From an uncultured Blautia sp. (GTDB taxonomy: Bacteria; Bacillota; Clostridia; Lachnospirales; Lachnospiraceae): 16,116 bases of DNA. Below are positions 7,679 through 15,098 of this stretch, in pieces (the stretch's first letter is position 1; each line of letters opens with the position of its first letter). The DNA is taken from NCBI GenBank assembly GCA_934426285.1, contig CAKRYE010000043.1, positions 1 through 16,116 of the forward strand, read 5' to 3'. Under the pieces are notes generated by a model. It was not told where the DNA came from. It did not search any database and saw only the letters and a list, made by a program, of their open reading frames with translations. The position numbers were made by a program, and so were the translations under genes.

Positions 7679-8461
7679 ATGAGTGGATATATTTTATGCC
7701 AGACAAAAAAAGCAGAGCGTCCGTATTTTATAGAGAATATCAGTACGAATATTTATTCTGTAGAAGAGCTTTGCTACTATCTGTACCATAACCTTTATCT
7801 GATAGATAAAACCATCATCAATGAAGAGCTTTGTATCTGGATAGGAGAAGAATTGAATCTGCCCGGACTGGCAGCAAAGATCAGGCAATTTCTGGGACAG
7901 GATATCCATGTAGATGATGTGATCTATCCGGTATTTAAGGAAATTAATTATCTTACCTATGAGGAATTAAAAGCACTTAACAGCAGACTGGTGCTGATAA
8001 GTAAGGAAAGTGCAGATATGCGTCAGAAGCAAAAGGGAGATTCCCTGATGGAAAACGGAATGTATGTAAATGCTATCCGGGTATATCAGAAGCTTCTTGA
8101 GAGGACAGATCTGGAGGAGCAGAGGAAGGGATTTGTGTCCGATGTATGGCATAACCTGGGATGCGCCTACAGTTATCTTTTCCAGATGGAGAAAGCCATG
8201 GAGTGTTTTTATCACGCATGGGAAAAGACGCAATCTCCGAAAGAATTAAAGGCATATCTGTTGTCATACCGGAGCATCCGTTCCGGGGCTGAGTATGAAA
8301 AGGAACTGGTCAGACTTGAGGCAACAGATGAGATCAAAGAGGATATACAGAATGCTTTGAAACAATTTGCTGCTGTTCCCGAACCTGCCCTGGAAGAAAA
8401 GGATGTGGACAGTACGCTTGCAAAGCTTACTGCAGGATATCACAGGAGTACAGGTTCCTGA
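7679..8461 (+). CDS. TPR-containing protein, third gene of the Hsp70-like operon
   Basis: The 260-residue cytoplasmic protein has an N-terminal helical region (about 25-110, rich in Tyr, Leu and Glu), then two clear tetratricopeptide-like units (about 118-139 and 156-189; the second has WHNLGCAYSYLFQMEKAMECF), then a charged tail. TPRs bind peptides or partner proteins, and TPR co-factors are common partners of Hsp70 proteins. The ribosome binding site AAGGAG overlaps the stop codon of the preceding gene and the ATG is 13 bases downstream of it, so translation is probably coupled. No terminator is visible before the next promoter at 8498. I do not recognise a named family for the N-terminal part. 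Confidence 0.8.
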   Translation: MSGYILCQTKKAERPYFIENISTNIYSVEELCYYLYHNLYLIDKTIINEELCIWIGEELNLPGLAAKIRQFLGQDIHVDDVIYPVFKEINYLTYEELKALNSRLVLISKESADMRQKQKGDSLMENGMYVNAIRVYQKLLERTDLEEQRKGFVSDVWHNLGCAYSYLFQMEKAMECFYHAWEKTQSPKELKAYLLSYRSIRSGAEYEKELVRLEATDEIKEDIQNALKQFAAVPEPALEEKDVDSTLAKLTAGYHRSTGS

Positions 8462-8497
8462 TACAACAAAATCCTCTGACTATTTAAAAAAGAAGGG

Positions 8498-8526
8498 TTG
8501 ACAGCCATGTGGGCTTATGTTAGGAT
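8498..8526 (+). promoter_or_regulatory. Promoter of the amino acid ABC transporter operon
   Basis: A perfect -35 TTGACA (8498-8503), a 17-base spacer and an extended -10 TGTTAGGAT (TG at 8518-8519, hexamer 8521-8526). It lies 37 bases after the TPR gene. Transcription would begin near 8533, giving a 60-base leader. Confidence 0.7.
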
Positions 8527-8595
8527 AAACACATACTTTCACGTGGTAGAGTGACTGCGTGATAAAGAAAAATAGATGAAGAGGAGATGTTTATC

Positions 8596-9465
8596 ATGAA
8601 AAAGAGAACATTAGCAGTACTTATGGCCGGTGCAATGGCAGCTTCTCTTATGGCTGGTGTTGTTTCTGTATATGCAGATGCTGAGAATAAAACTTTAACA
8701 GTTGGTTTTGATGCAGAGTATCCTCCTTTTGGATATAAGGATGATAATGGAGAATATGTAGGCTTTGACCTTGATCTTGCACAGGAAGTCTGTGATAATC
8801 TTGGATGGGAACTGGTCAAAAAACCGATCAACTGGGATTCCAAGGATATGGAACTGAATTCAGGATCCATTGACTGTATCTGGAATGGTTTCACGATCAA
8901 TGGACGTGAGGATGATTATACCTGGTCTGATCCATACCTGAACAATGAGCAGGTAATGGTTGTTGCCGCAGATTCCGGTATTGAGAAGCTGACAGATCTG
9001 GCAGGTAAGAATGTAGTTGTGCAGGCGGCTTCAGCAGCTTTGGATGCACTGAACAATGATGATAACAAGGATCTGACAGCAAGCTTTGGGTCACTTACAG
9101 AGAATCCTGATTATAATACAGCATTTATGAATTTGGATTCCGGTGCAGCAGATGCCATTGCAGTAGATATCGGTGTTGCCAAATATCAGCTTTCCCAGAG
9201 AGAAGAAGGCAAATATGTGATCATGGACGAGCCGATTCAGAGTGAGCAGTACGGCATTGGTTTCAAGAAAGGCAATGACGAACTGAAGGATACGGTATGG
9301 AATGAAGTTCTGAAGCTTTATGATGCAGGTGAGGTAGATAAGCTTGCTGAGAAATATGAAGTAGCAGATATGCTTTGCATTGGTGGAGAGGAAGAGAAGG
9401 ACGCAGCTGAGGATGAAACCGAAGAGGCTGAAGCTACTCCTACAGAAGAAGCAAAAGCAGAATAA
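8596..9465 (+). CDS. Amino acid ABC transporter substrate-binding protein, no lipobox
   Basis: The 289-residue protein belongs to the family 3 solute-binding proteins. Signal peptide 1-27 (cleavage after VYA) is followed by LTVGFDAEYPPFGY and the rest of a two-lobed periplasmic-binding fold. Arg104 (INGREDDYTWSDPY) and Asp191 (AIAVDIGVAKY) match the residues that usually hold the alpha-carboxylate and alpha-amino groups, so a polar amino acid ligand is expected. An in-frame ATG at 8587 abuts the ribosome binding site GAGGAG, whereas 8596 is 9 bases away, so 8596 is the start. Gram-positive binding proteins usually carry a lipobox cysteine; here SLMAGV has valine where cysteine would be. The C-terminal 25 residues are highly acidic. 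Confidence 0.9.
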   Translation: MKKRTLAVLMAGAMAASLMAGVVSVYADAENKTLTVGFDAEYPPFGYKDDNGEYVGFDLDLAQEVCDNLGWELVKKPINWDSKDMELNSGSIDCIWNGFTINGREDDYTWSDPYLNNEQVMVVAADSGIEKLTDLAGKNVVVQAASAALDALNNDDNKDLTASFGSLTENPDYNTAFMNLDSGAADAIAVDIGVAKYQLSQREEGKYVIMDEPIQSEQYGIGFKKGNDELKDTVWNEVLKLYDAGEVDKLAEKYEVADMLCIGGEEEKDAAEDETEEAEATPTEEAKAE

Positions 9466-9483
9466 TAGTTGTGTTAAATAAAT

Positions 9484-9534
9484 AAAGGAACGGGGCTATT
9501 ACGGCAGAAAGCATTTTGCTGTGACAGTCCCTTT
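9484..9534 (+). other. Stem-loop between binding-protein and permease genes
   Basis: GGGGCT (9492-9497) can pair with AGTCCC (9526-9531), flanked by AAA/TTT (9484-9486 with 9532-9534); an inner AGCA/TGCT hairpin lies near 9510-9520. No T run follows, so it is not a canonical terminator. Such elements between a binding-protein gene and its permease often raise the relative amount of the binding-protein mRNA; that role is inferred here. Confidence 0.4.
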
Positions 9535-9575
9535 CGTACTGTACAGGATATATTTTATTTCAGGAGGAAACTTAT

Positions 9576-10226
9576 ATGTCAATAAGCGTGATGCTTCAAC
9601 AGCTTGCCAGTGGTATGGTGGTATCTGTGGAGATTTTTGTTGTGACACTGTTGTTTTCCCTGCCACTGGGACTTTTGATCTGTTTTGGCAGAATGTCGAA
9701 GAATCCGGTGATGCGGGGGATTGTATCTGCATATATTTCCATTATGCGTGGAACACCTTTAATGCTTCAGCTGATGGTGGTATATTTTGGACCTTATTTT
9801 ATTTTTGGCATCCGTATTTCCATGGGCTATAGCCTGATCGCAGTGTTTATTGCTTTCAGCATTAACTATGCGGCATATTTTGCAGAAATTTACAGAGGTG
9901 GAATTGAATCCATTTCTGCAGGTCAGTATGAAGCAGCCAAAATTCTGGGATATAATAAGATGCAGACATTTTTCAGAATTATTCTGCCCCAGGTGATCAA
10001 GAGAATTCTTCCGGCTGTGACAAATGAAGTGATCACACTGGTAAAAGATACCTCACTGGCCTTTGTAGTTGCAGTAGCGGAAATGTTTACCATTGCCAAA
10101 CAGATTGCCAGTGCCCAGACCACTATGATGCCTTTTGTGATTGCAGCAGTATTCTATTTTGTATTTAATCTGCTGGTGGCAATTGTAATGGACAAAATTG
10201 AGAAGAAACTAAATTATTACCGTTAA
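9576..10226 (+). CDS. Polar amino acid ABC transporter permease (HisM/GlnP type)
   Basis: The 216-residue membrane protein has about five hydrophobic spans (about 14-37, 49-70, 83-103, 150-175, 188-207). Family signatures are RGTPLMLQL (58-66) and the EAA loop QYEAAKILGYNKMQTFFRII (117-136), which docks on the ATPase. It forms the membrane channel of an importer with the preceding binding protein and following ATPase, presumably as a homodimer because only one permease gene is present. AGGAGG is 8 bases before the ATG. The substrate cannot be read from sequence; cystine, glutamine or another polar amino acid are typical for this family. Confidence 0.93.
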   Translation: MSISVMLQQLASGMVVSVEIFVVTLLFSLPLGLLICFGRMSKNPVMRGIVSAYISIMRGTPLMLQLMVVYFGPYFIFGIRISMGYSLIAVFIAFSINYAAYFAEIYRGGIESISAGQYEAAKILGYNKMQTFFRIILPQVIKRILPAVTNEVITLVKDTSLAFVVAVAEMFTIAKQIASAQTTMMPFVIAAVFYFVFNLLVAIVMDKIEKKLNYYR

Positions 10227-10276
10227 CAGAGCAGATGGCAGAATTGTCAGGAAGCTGATAGATAAGAGGAAAATAT

Positions 10277-10963
10277 ATGAAGTTATTTGAAATGAAGCAT
10301 ATTAAAAAAAGCTTCGGAAGCCTTGAAGTTTTGAAAGATATTTCCCTTGAGGTGGAGGAGGGAGAAGTTTTAAGTATTATCGGACCTTCCGGTTCCGGTA
10401 AATCTACACTTCTTCGGTGTGCTACAGGACTTGAGACACCGGACAGCGGTGAAATTATCAAACAGGGGGATGTGGGGCTGGTCTTCCAGAATTTTAATCT
10501 GTTTCCACATTTTTCTGTATTGAAGAATATTACAGATGCTCCTATCAAGGTACAGAAAAGAAAAAAGGATGAAGTGTATGCCCAGGCAAGAAAGCTATTA
10601 AAGCAGATGGGGCTTTCTGACAGGGAGAATGCTTACCCATTCCAGCTGTCGGGCGGACAGCAGCAGCGTGTATCCATTGCCAGAGCTCTTTGTATGAATC
10701 CAAAGATCCTGTTTTTTGATGAGCCTACTTCAGCATTGGATCCTGAGCTTACAGGTGAGATCCTGAAGGTAATCAGAGATCTGGCAGCGGAGCATATCAC
10801 CATGGTGATCGTTACTCATGAGATGACTTTTGCAAGGGACATTTCGGATCATATTATTTTCATGGACAAGGGGCTGATCGCAGTAGAAGGAACTCCGCAG
10901 GAGGTTTTTGCCTCAGATCATGTGCGAATGAAGGAGTTTCTTGGCAAATTCCATCAGGGATAA
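10277..10963 (+). CDS. Amino acid ABC transporter ATP-binding protein
   Basis: The 228-residue ATPase energises uptake by the adjacent permease on the inner face of the membrane. All motifs are present: Walker [10 protein letters not shown] (36-44), Q-loop Gln71 ([10 protein letters not shown]), signature LSGGQ (124-128), Walker B ILFFDE (144-149) with the catalytic Glu149, D-loop SALD and switch His181 (VTHEM). The family is GlnQ/HisP-like. It is slightly shorter than the common 240 residues, because the segment between Walker A and the Q-loop (about 50-70) is compact. The ribosome binding site is GAGGA, 50 bases after the permease gene. No convincing terminator follows; a new promoter begins 12 bases downstream. 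Confidence 0.95.
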   Translation: MKLFEMKHIKKSFGSLEVLKDISLEVEEGEVLSIIGPSGSGKSTLLRCATGLETPDSGEIIKQGDVGLVFQNFNLFPHFSVLKNITDAPIKVQKRKKDEVYAQARKLLKQMGLSDRENAYPFQLSGGQQQRVSIARALCMNPKILFFDEPTSALDPELTGEILKVIRDLAAEHITMVIVTHEMTFARDISDHIIFMDKGLIAVEGTPQEVFASDHVRMKEFLGKFHQG

Positions 10964-10974
10964 GGTTTTTGTGG

Positions 10975-11003
10975 TTGCTTTTAGTGGAATGATGTTATAT
11001 AAT
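10975..11003 (+). promoter_or_regulatory. Promoter of purB-purA
   Basis: TTGCTT (10975-10980), a 17-base spacer and a perfect TATAAT (10998-11003). Transcription would start near 11010, directly at a small hairpin GGATG/CATCC (11010-11014 with 11020-11024) that could protect the 5' end. The leader is only about 38 bases long, so there is no room for a purine riboswitch. Confidence 0.65.
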
Positions 11004-11048
11004 TTCAAAGGATGAAAACCATCCTACTAAAAAACAGGAGAGTGAATG

Positions 11049-12482
11049 ATGAGTACAGACAGATATGTAAGTCCTTTATCAGAACGTTATGCCAGCAAAG
11101 AAATGCAGTATATCTTTTCTCCGGACATGAAATTCCGTACCTGGAGAAAGCTCTGGATCGCACTTGCAGAGACAGAGAAGGAGCTTGGTCTTAACATTAC
11201 ACAGGAGCAGATCGATGAGCTGAAAGCTCATGCAGAAGATATTAATTATGAGGTTGCCAGAGAGAGAGAACGTCAGGTACGCCATGATGTTATGTCTCAT
11301 GTATATGCATACGGTGTACAGTGCCCGAAAGCAAAGGGCATCATCCATCTGGGAGCTACCTCCTGTTATGTAGGTGACAATACAGATATTATTGTGATGA
11401 CAGAAGCCCTGAAGCTTGTACGCAAAAAGCTGGTCAATGTTATCGCAGAGCTTGCTGCTTTTGCAGACAAATACAAGGCACAGCCGACCCTGGCTTTCAC
11501 ACATTTCCAGCCTGCGCAGCCTACTACTGTAGGAAAGCGTGCAACATTATGGACTCAGGAGTTTTTACTTGACCTGGAGGATCTGGAGTACGTGTTAAGT
11601 ACAATGAAGCTTCTTGGCTCCAAGGGAACTACAGGTACACAGGCAAGCTTCCTTGAGCTTTTTGACGGAGACCAGGAGACCATTGACAAGATTGATCCTA
11701 TGATCGCAGAGAAGATGGGATTTAAGGAATGCTATCCGGTATCCGGACAGACCTATTCCCGTAAGGTAGACACCCGTGTTGCCAATATTCTTGCCGGAAT
11801 TGCAGCAAGTGCACATAAGATGTCAAATGATATCCGTCTCCTTCAGCATCTGAAGGAAGTAGAGGAGCCCTTTGAAAAATCACAGATCGGTTCTTCTGCA
11901 ATGGCATATAAGAGAAATCCTATGAGAAGTGAACGTATTGCATCTCTTTCCAGATATGTGATGGTAGATGCTCTGAACCCTGCAATCACATCTGCAACTC
12001 AGTGGTTTGAGAGAACACTGGATGATTCAGCAAACAAGCGTCTGAGTATTCCGGAAGGATTTCTGGCAATTGACGGAATCCTGGATCTGTGCCTCAATGT
12101 AGTGGATGGACTGGTGGTATATCCTAAAGTTATTGAGAAACATATGATGGCAGAGCTTCCATTCATGGCTACTGAGAATATCATGATGGATGCAGTAAAG
12201 GCAGGCGGAGACCGTCAGGAACTTCATGAACGTATCCGTGAGCTTTCCATGGAAGCCGGGAAGACCGTAAAGGTAGAGGGCAAGGATAATAATCTTCTTG
12301 AGTTGATTGCGGCAGATCCTGCATTTAATCTGACACTTGAGGATCTTCAGAAATCCATGGATCCCACAAAATATGTGGGACGTGCCAAGGAGCAGACAGA
12401 GAAATTTGTGAGCAAAGTGGTTCAGCCCATTCTTGATGCTCATAAGGATATGCTGGGAATTAAAGCAGAAATCAACGTTTGA
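11049..12482 (+). CDS. purB: Adenylosuccinate lyase
   Basis: The 477-residue cytoplasmic enzyme of the fumarase/aspartase superfamily cleaves adenylosuccinate to AMP and SAICAR to AICAR, releasing fumarate. The superfamily signature [16 protein letters not shown] is at about 281-296, with the flexible-loop serine 282/283; His152 ([11 protein letters not shown]) matches the general-acid region and [10 protein letters not shown] lies earlier. Length is within the longer PurB group. Two adjacent ATGs exist, at 11046 and 11049; AGGAG is 5 bases from the first and 8 from the second, and the product of the second, [15 protein letters not shown], looks like family N-termini, so I prefer 11049. It is followed after 33 bases by purA, completing the IMP-to-AMP branch. 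Confidence 0.95.
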   Translation: MSTDRYVSPLSERYASKEMQYIFSPDMKFRTWRKLWIALAETEKELGLNITQEQIDELKAHAEDINYEVARERERQVRHDVMSHVYAYGVQCPKAKGIIHLGATSCYVGDNTDIIVMTEALKLVRKKLVNVIAELAAFADKYKAQPTLAFTHFQPAQPTTVGKRATLWTQEFLLDLEDLEYVLSTMKLLGSKGTTGTQASFLELFDGDQETIDKIDPMIAEKMGFKECYPVSGQTYSRKVDTRVANILAGIAASAHKMSNDIRLLQHLKEVEEPFEKSQIGSSAMAYKRNPMRSERIASLSRYVMVDALNPAITSATQWFERTLDDSANKRLSIPEGFLAIDGILDLCLNVVDGLVVYPKVIEKHMMAELPFMATENIMMDAVKAGGDRQELHERIRELSMEAGKTVKVEGKDNNLLELIAADPAFNLTLEDLQKSMDPTKYVGRAKEQTEKFVSKVVQPILDAHKDMLGIKAEINV

Positions 12483-12515
12483 TAATTATACAGATTTCAG
12501 GAGGAATAGCAGATT

Positions 12516-13796
12516 ATGGTAAAAGCGGTTGTAGGTGCTAACTGGGGTGACGAAGGTAAAGGTAAGATTACCGATATGCTTGCCCAGAAAGCGGATATTA
12601 TTGTAAGATTTCAGGGTGGAGCAAATGCAGGTCATACTATCGTAAATAATTATGGTAAATTTGCCCTTCATACCCTTCCGTCAGGTGTATTCTATGATCA
12701 CACAACAAGTGTGATCGGTAATGGTGTAGCTTTAAATATTCCGGTATTTTTCAAGGAATATAATGAAATAGTAAGCAGAGGTGTACCGGCTCCGAAGATC
12801 CTTATTTCTGAGAGAGCGCAGATGGTAATGCCTTATCATATCCTTTTTGACCAGTATGAGGAGGAACGTCTGGGCGGTAAATCTTTTGGATCCACTAAAT
12901 CCGGTATTGCACCGTTTTATTCAGACAAATACGCAAAGATCGGTTTCCAGGTCAGTGAGCTTTTTGATGAAGAGCATCTGAAAGAGAAGCTGGCAAGTGT
13001 ATGCGAGACTAAGAATGTTTTACTGGAGCATTTATATCATAAACCACTTCTTGATCCTGAGAAGCTTTTTGAAGAAATGATGGAATATAAGAAAATGGTT
13101 GAGCCATATGTATGTGATGTTTCTCTTTATCTGTGGAATGCACTGAAAGAGGGAAAAGAGGTTCTTCTTGAGGGACAGCTTGGTTCTCTGAAGGATCCTG
13201 ATCATGGAATTTATCCAATGGTTACTTCTTCTTCTACACTGGCAGGATACGGTGCAGTAGGAGCAGGTCTTCCACCATATGAAATTAAGGAAATCGTCAC
13301 TGTATGCAAGGCTTATTCCAGTGCAGTAGGAGCAGGAGCATTTGTTTCTGAAATTTTCGGTGAAGAGGCAGATGAGCTGAGAAAACGCGGTGGTGACGGC
13401 GGTGAGTTTGGTGCTACTACAGGACGTCCCAGACGTATGGGATGGTTCGACTGTGTTGCTTCCAAATACGGATGTCGTATGCAGGGAACTACAGATGTAG
13501 CATTTACAGTACTGGATGTTCTGGGATATCTGGATGAGATACCGGTTTGTACTGCATATGATATTGACGGTGAGATTACCACAGATTTCCCGACTACTGT
13601 AAAGCTTGAGAAAGCAAAACCTGTTCTGGAGAAACTGCCGGGATGGAAATGTGATATCCGTGGAATCAAAAAATATGAGGATCTGCCTGAAAACTGCAGA
13701 AAATATATTGAATTTGTAGAAAAACAGATTGGATTCCCCATCACTATGATTTCCAACGGACCTGGAAGAGACGATATTATCTACAGAAATAAATAA
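12516..13796 (+). CDS. purA: Adenylosuccinate synthetase, divergent Lachnospiraceae-type form
   Basis: The 426-residue enzyme joins IMP and aspartate using GTP to form adenylosuccinate, the substrate of PurB just upstream. Active-site motifs are NWGDEGKGK (9-17, catalytic Asp12) and NAGHT (His40). GATTGRPRRMGWFD is the IMP/GTP-side loop. Several canonical motifs are altered: GSTKSGIAPFYSDK (125-138) replaces the usual GTTGRGIGPAYEDK, and EGQLGSLKDPDHG (219-231) replaces EGAQGTLLDIDHG, so the IMP-contacting Gln is shifted. Similar sequences are, as I recall, standard in Lachnospiraceae. AGGAGG lies 11 bases before the ATG. It is co-transcribed with purB and followed by two hairpins. Confidence 0.95.
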   Translation: MVKAVVGANWGDEGKGKITDMLAQKADIIVRFQGGANAGHTIVNNYGKFALHTLPSGVFYDHTTSVIGNGVALNIPVFFKEYNEIVSRGVPAPKILISERAQMVMPYHILFDQYEEERLGGKSFGSTKSGIAPFYSDKYAKIGFQVSELFDEEHLKEKLASVCETKNVLLEHLYHKPLLDPEKLFEEMMEYKKMVEPYVCDVSLYLWNALKEGKEVLLEGQLGSLKDPDHGIYPMVTSSSTLAGYGAVGAGLPPYEIKEIVTVCKAYSSAVGAGAFVSEIFGEEADELRKRGGDGGEFGATTGRPRRMGWFDCVASKYGCRMQGTTDVAFTVLDVLGYLDEIPVCTAYDIDGEITTDFPTTVKLEKAKPVLEKLPGWKCDIRGIKKYEDLPENCRKYIEFVEKQIGFPITMISNGPGRDDIIYRNK

Positions 13797-13803
13797 AAAT
13801 GTG

Positions 13804-13823
13804 GGTTGCTGAAAGCTGCAACC
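13804..13823 (+). other. Small hairpin after purA
   Basis: GGTTGC and GCAACC (13804-13809 with 13818-13823) form a 6-bp stem with an 8-base loop, 8 bases after the purA stop. There is no T run, so it may shield the mRNA 3' end or be the first of two tandem hairpins. Confidence 0.4.
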
Positions 13824-13836
13824 AATAACCAGGAAA

Positions 13837-13878
13837 GGCTGTCGCAGATCACAGATTTTTTGCGGCAGCCTTATCTTT
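13837..13878 (+). terminator. Probable purBA terminator
   Basis: A 10-bp stem with one G-U pair, GGCTGTCGCA/TGCGGCAGCC (13837-13846 with 13861-13870), is followed by the imperfect T-rich tail TTATCTTTAT. The tail is interrupted, so termination may be partial and some transcripts may continue into the HAD gene 20-30 bases downstream, which has no obvious promoter of its own. Confidence 0.65.
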
Positions 13879-13896
13879 ATCTTGGAGAGGTATAAA

Positions 13897-14721
13897 ATGA
13901 AAAATAATAAAAAGAAACAGATTGGAGCATGGATTGCCATTATTGTCCTGCTTCTGGCAGCGTGCATGCCCATGTTTTTTGCTTTTGGCAAGGGCGAAAA
14001 TGCTGGTAATTATTTCCGGGCAGCAATTGGAGTTGCCATTATTGTCCCTGTCCTTGCTTATGCAATGTGGATGGTTTACAGGATACTGGACCGTGATAAA
14101 AAGAAAGAGAGGAATTCAGTGGTGGAAAATATTATTTTTGATGTAGGTAAGGTGCTGGTTAAATTTGAATGGGAGGCCTATCTGGACAGCTTTGGATTTA
14201 CACCGGAGAAAAGGAATAAGATCGCAAAAGCTGTATTTCTCAGTGATACATGGAATGAACGTGACAGGGGAAGCTATGAGGAAGAGTATTATGTGGATCA
14301 GATGGTGAAAGCAGCGCCGGATTGTGAAGCGGAAATCCGGGCTGTAATGAAGGACTCCGGTAAAACCATTGAAAAGATGGAGTATGCAGATACCTGGGTG
14401 CGCTATCTGAAAGATAAGGGATATAAAGTCTATATTTTATCTAATTATGGAAATGAGACCATGCGAATGACAAAACAGAAACTTACGTTCCTGAAATATG
14501 TAGACGGAGCGGTTTTCTCCTGTGATGTAAAGCAGATTAAACCAGAACCGGAAATATACCGGACTTTGATCGAACGTTATCATCTGGATCCTGAGAAATC
14601 TGTTTTTCTGGATGACAGAAAAGAAAATTGTGAAGCTGCAGAGAAGTTTGGAATTCATGCTATTCAATTCCATTCCTTTAAGCAGGGAACAGCAGAACTG
14701 GAGAAACTGGGAGTAAAGTAG
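13897..14721 (+). CDS. HAD-family phosphatase with two N-terminal membrane segments
   Basis: The 274-residue protein has two hydrophobic spans (about 10-30 and 40-61), a Lys/Arg-rich linker and a complete HAD hydrolase domain (about 76-274). The HAD motifs are visible: nucleophile Asp82 in IIFDVGKVLV, Ser182 in YILSNYGNE, Lys215 in QIKPEP, and Asp239/Asp240 in VFLDDRKEN. The glycine two residues after Asp82 is as in YihX-type sugar-phosphate phosphatases (FDLGNV), so a small phosphorylated metabolite is the likely substrate. The start is ATG 13897, 6 bases after GGAGAGG; a TTG at 13882 overlaps that site. Membrane anchoring of this domain is unusual, and GTG codons at 14119/14122 behind GAGAGG could give a soluble form. 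Confidence 0.85.
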   Translation: MKNNKKKQIGAWIAIIVLLLAACMPMFFAFGKGENAGNYFRAAIGVAIIVPVLAYAMWMVYRILDRDKKKERNSVVENIIFDVGKVLVKFEWEAYLDSFGFTPEKRNKIAKAVFLSDTWNERDRGSYEEEYYVDQMVKAAPDCEAEIRAVMKDSGKTIEKMEYADTWVRYLKDKGYKVYILSNYGNETMRMTKQKLTFLKYVDGAVFSCDVKQIKPEPEIYRTLIERYHLDPEKSVFLDDRKENCEAAEKFGIHAIQFHSFKQGTAELEKLGVK

Positions 14722-14764
14722 AAAGTACTGGTTTTGTTTTCCGCAGAAGAAAAGATTATTTACG

Positions 14765-14800
14765 GTTACTGTGAACAGTAACTATTTACGTTACTGTTCA
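14765..14800. repeat. Three alternating copies of an inverted-repeat unit
   Basis: GTTACTGT (14765-14772), then TGAACAGTAAC (14772-14782), a 7-base spacer, then GTTACTGTTCA (14790-14800). The last two form a perfect 11-bp stem; the first two form a perfect 8-bp palindrome with a 2-base centre. The stems are mutually exclusive. No T run follows, so it is not an ordinary terminator. It may be a dispersed intergenic repeat or a protein-binding site. Confidence 0.75.
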
Positions 14801-14850
14801 GAGGTATGTATAAGTCATTGTAAAAAATGACGAAATTTATTTTTTTATTT

Positions 14851-15011
14851 TGTGGATAATCATTTGCGGCAGGAAAAACTGTGTTTATAGTTTTTCCTGC
14901 CGCTCTTTTTTTGAAAAGTTATACACCAGATTCTGGTTTTGGGAACTCATTCTTGAAGTTTCAGGATCTATACGAATCCCTTTTTTATTATAAAACAACT
15001 ATTTATCCACA
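14851..15011. other. DnaA-box cluster
   Basis: TGTGGATAA (14851-14859) is a perfect DnaA box on the minus strand, TTATCCACA (15003-15011) a perfect box on the plus strand, and TTATACACC (14919-14927) differs from TTATNCACA only in its last base. AT-rich sequence lies between and beside them. No dnaA, dnaN, rpmH or replication initiator gene is nearby, so this is a candidate DnaA-binding site rather than a proven origin. Confidence 0.6.
14866..14912 (+). terminator. Strong intrinsic terminator
   Basis: A perfect 15-bp stem GCGGCAGGAAAAACT/AGTTTTTCCTGCCGC (14866-14880 with 14889-14903) with an 8-base loop is followed by TCTTTTTTT (14904-14912). It lies 145 bases after the HAD gene and insulates the insertion-sequence region from upstream transcription. 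Confidence 0.93.
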
Positions 15012-15063
15012 GTTATATTGACGAATGGGCACTTTCTGGTGATTCGCTTTTTTTCTATGTTTC

Positions 15064-15072
15064 TGTTATACT
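15064..15072 (+). promoter_or_regulatory. Extended -10 promoter of the small ORF / transposase
   Basis: TGTTATACT is an extended -10 (TG at 15064-15065, hexamer TATACT 15067-15072). The -35 region (near 15043-15048, TTCGCT) is poor, as extended -10 promoters allow. The start near 15079 would lie just before the ribosome binding site GAGAGG. Confidence 0.5.
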
Positions 15073-15098
15073 TTTTCTTAAGAAAGAGAGGTTCCCTT

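Larger units (their letters stand above)
14722..15098. other. 377-base non-coding, AT-rich structured region
   Basis: No credible gene lies here. It holds an alternating inverted repeat (14765-14800), a 6-bp hairpin GTCATT/AATGAC (14814-14831) with a T-rich tract shortly after, a strong terminator (14866-14912), DnaA boxes (14851-15011), the AT-rich tract 14977-15005 and the promoter of the next small ORF. It separates the purine/HAD region from insertion-sequence DNA. Confidence 0.7.

Noticed and set aside
11004..11048. Purine-responsive riboswitch before purB
   Set aside because: The leader is about 38 bases and contains only a 5-bp hairpin, too short for any known purine riboswitch.
13032..13991. 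319-residue minus-strand ORF over purA
   Set aside because: Antisense to a certain purA; the low-complexity Ser/Cys/Ile-rich product has no family features.
14964..14986. GGAT/ATCC hairpin followed by six T as a terminator
   Set aside because: The stem has only 4 bp with an 8-base loop; too weak to call.
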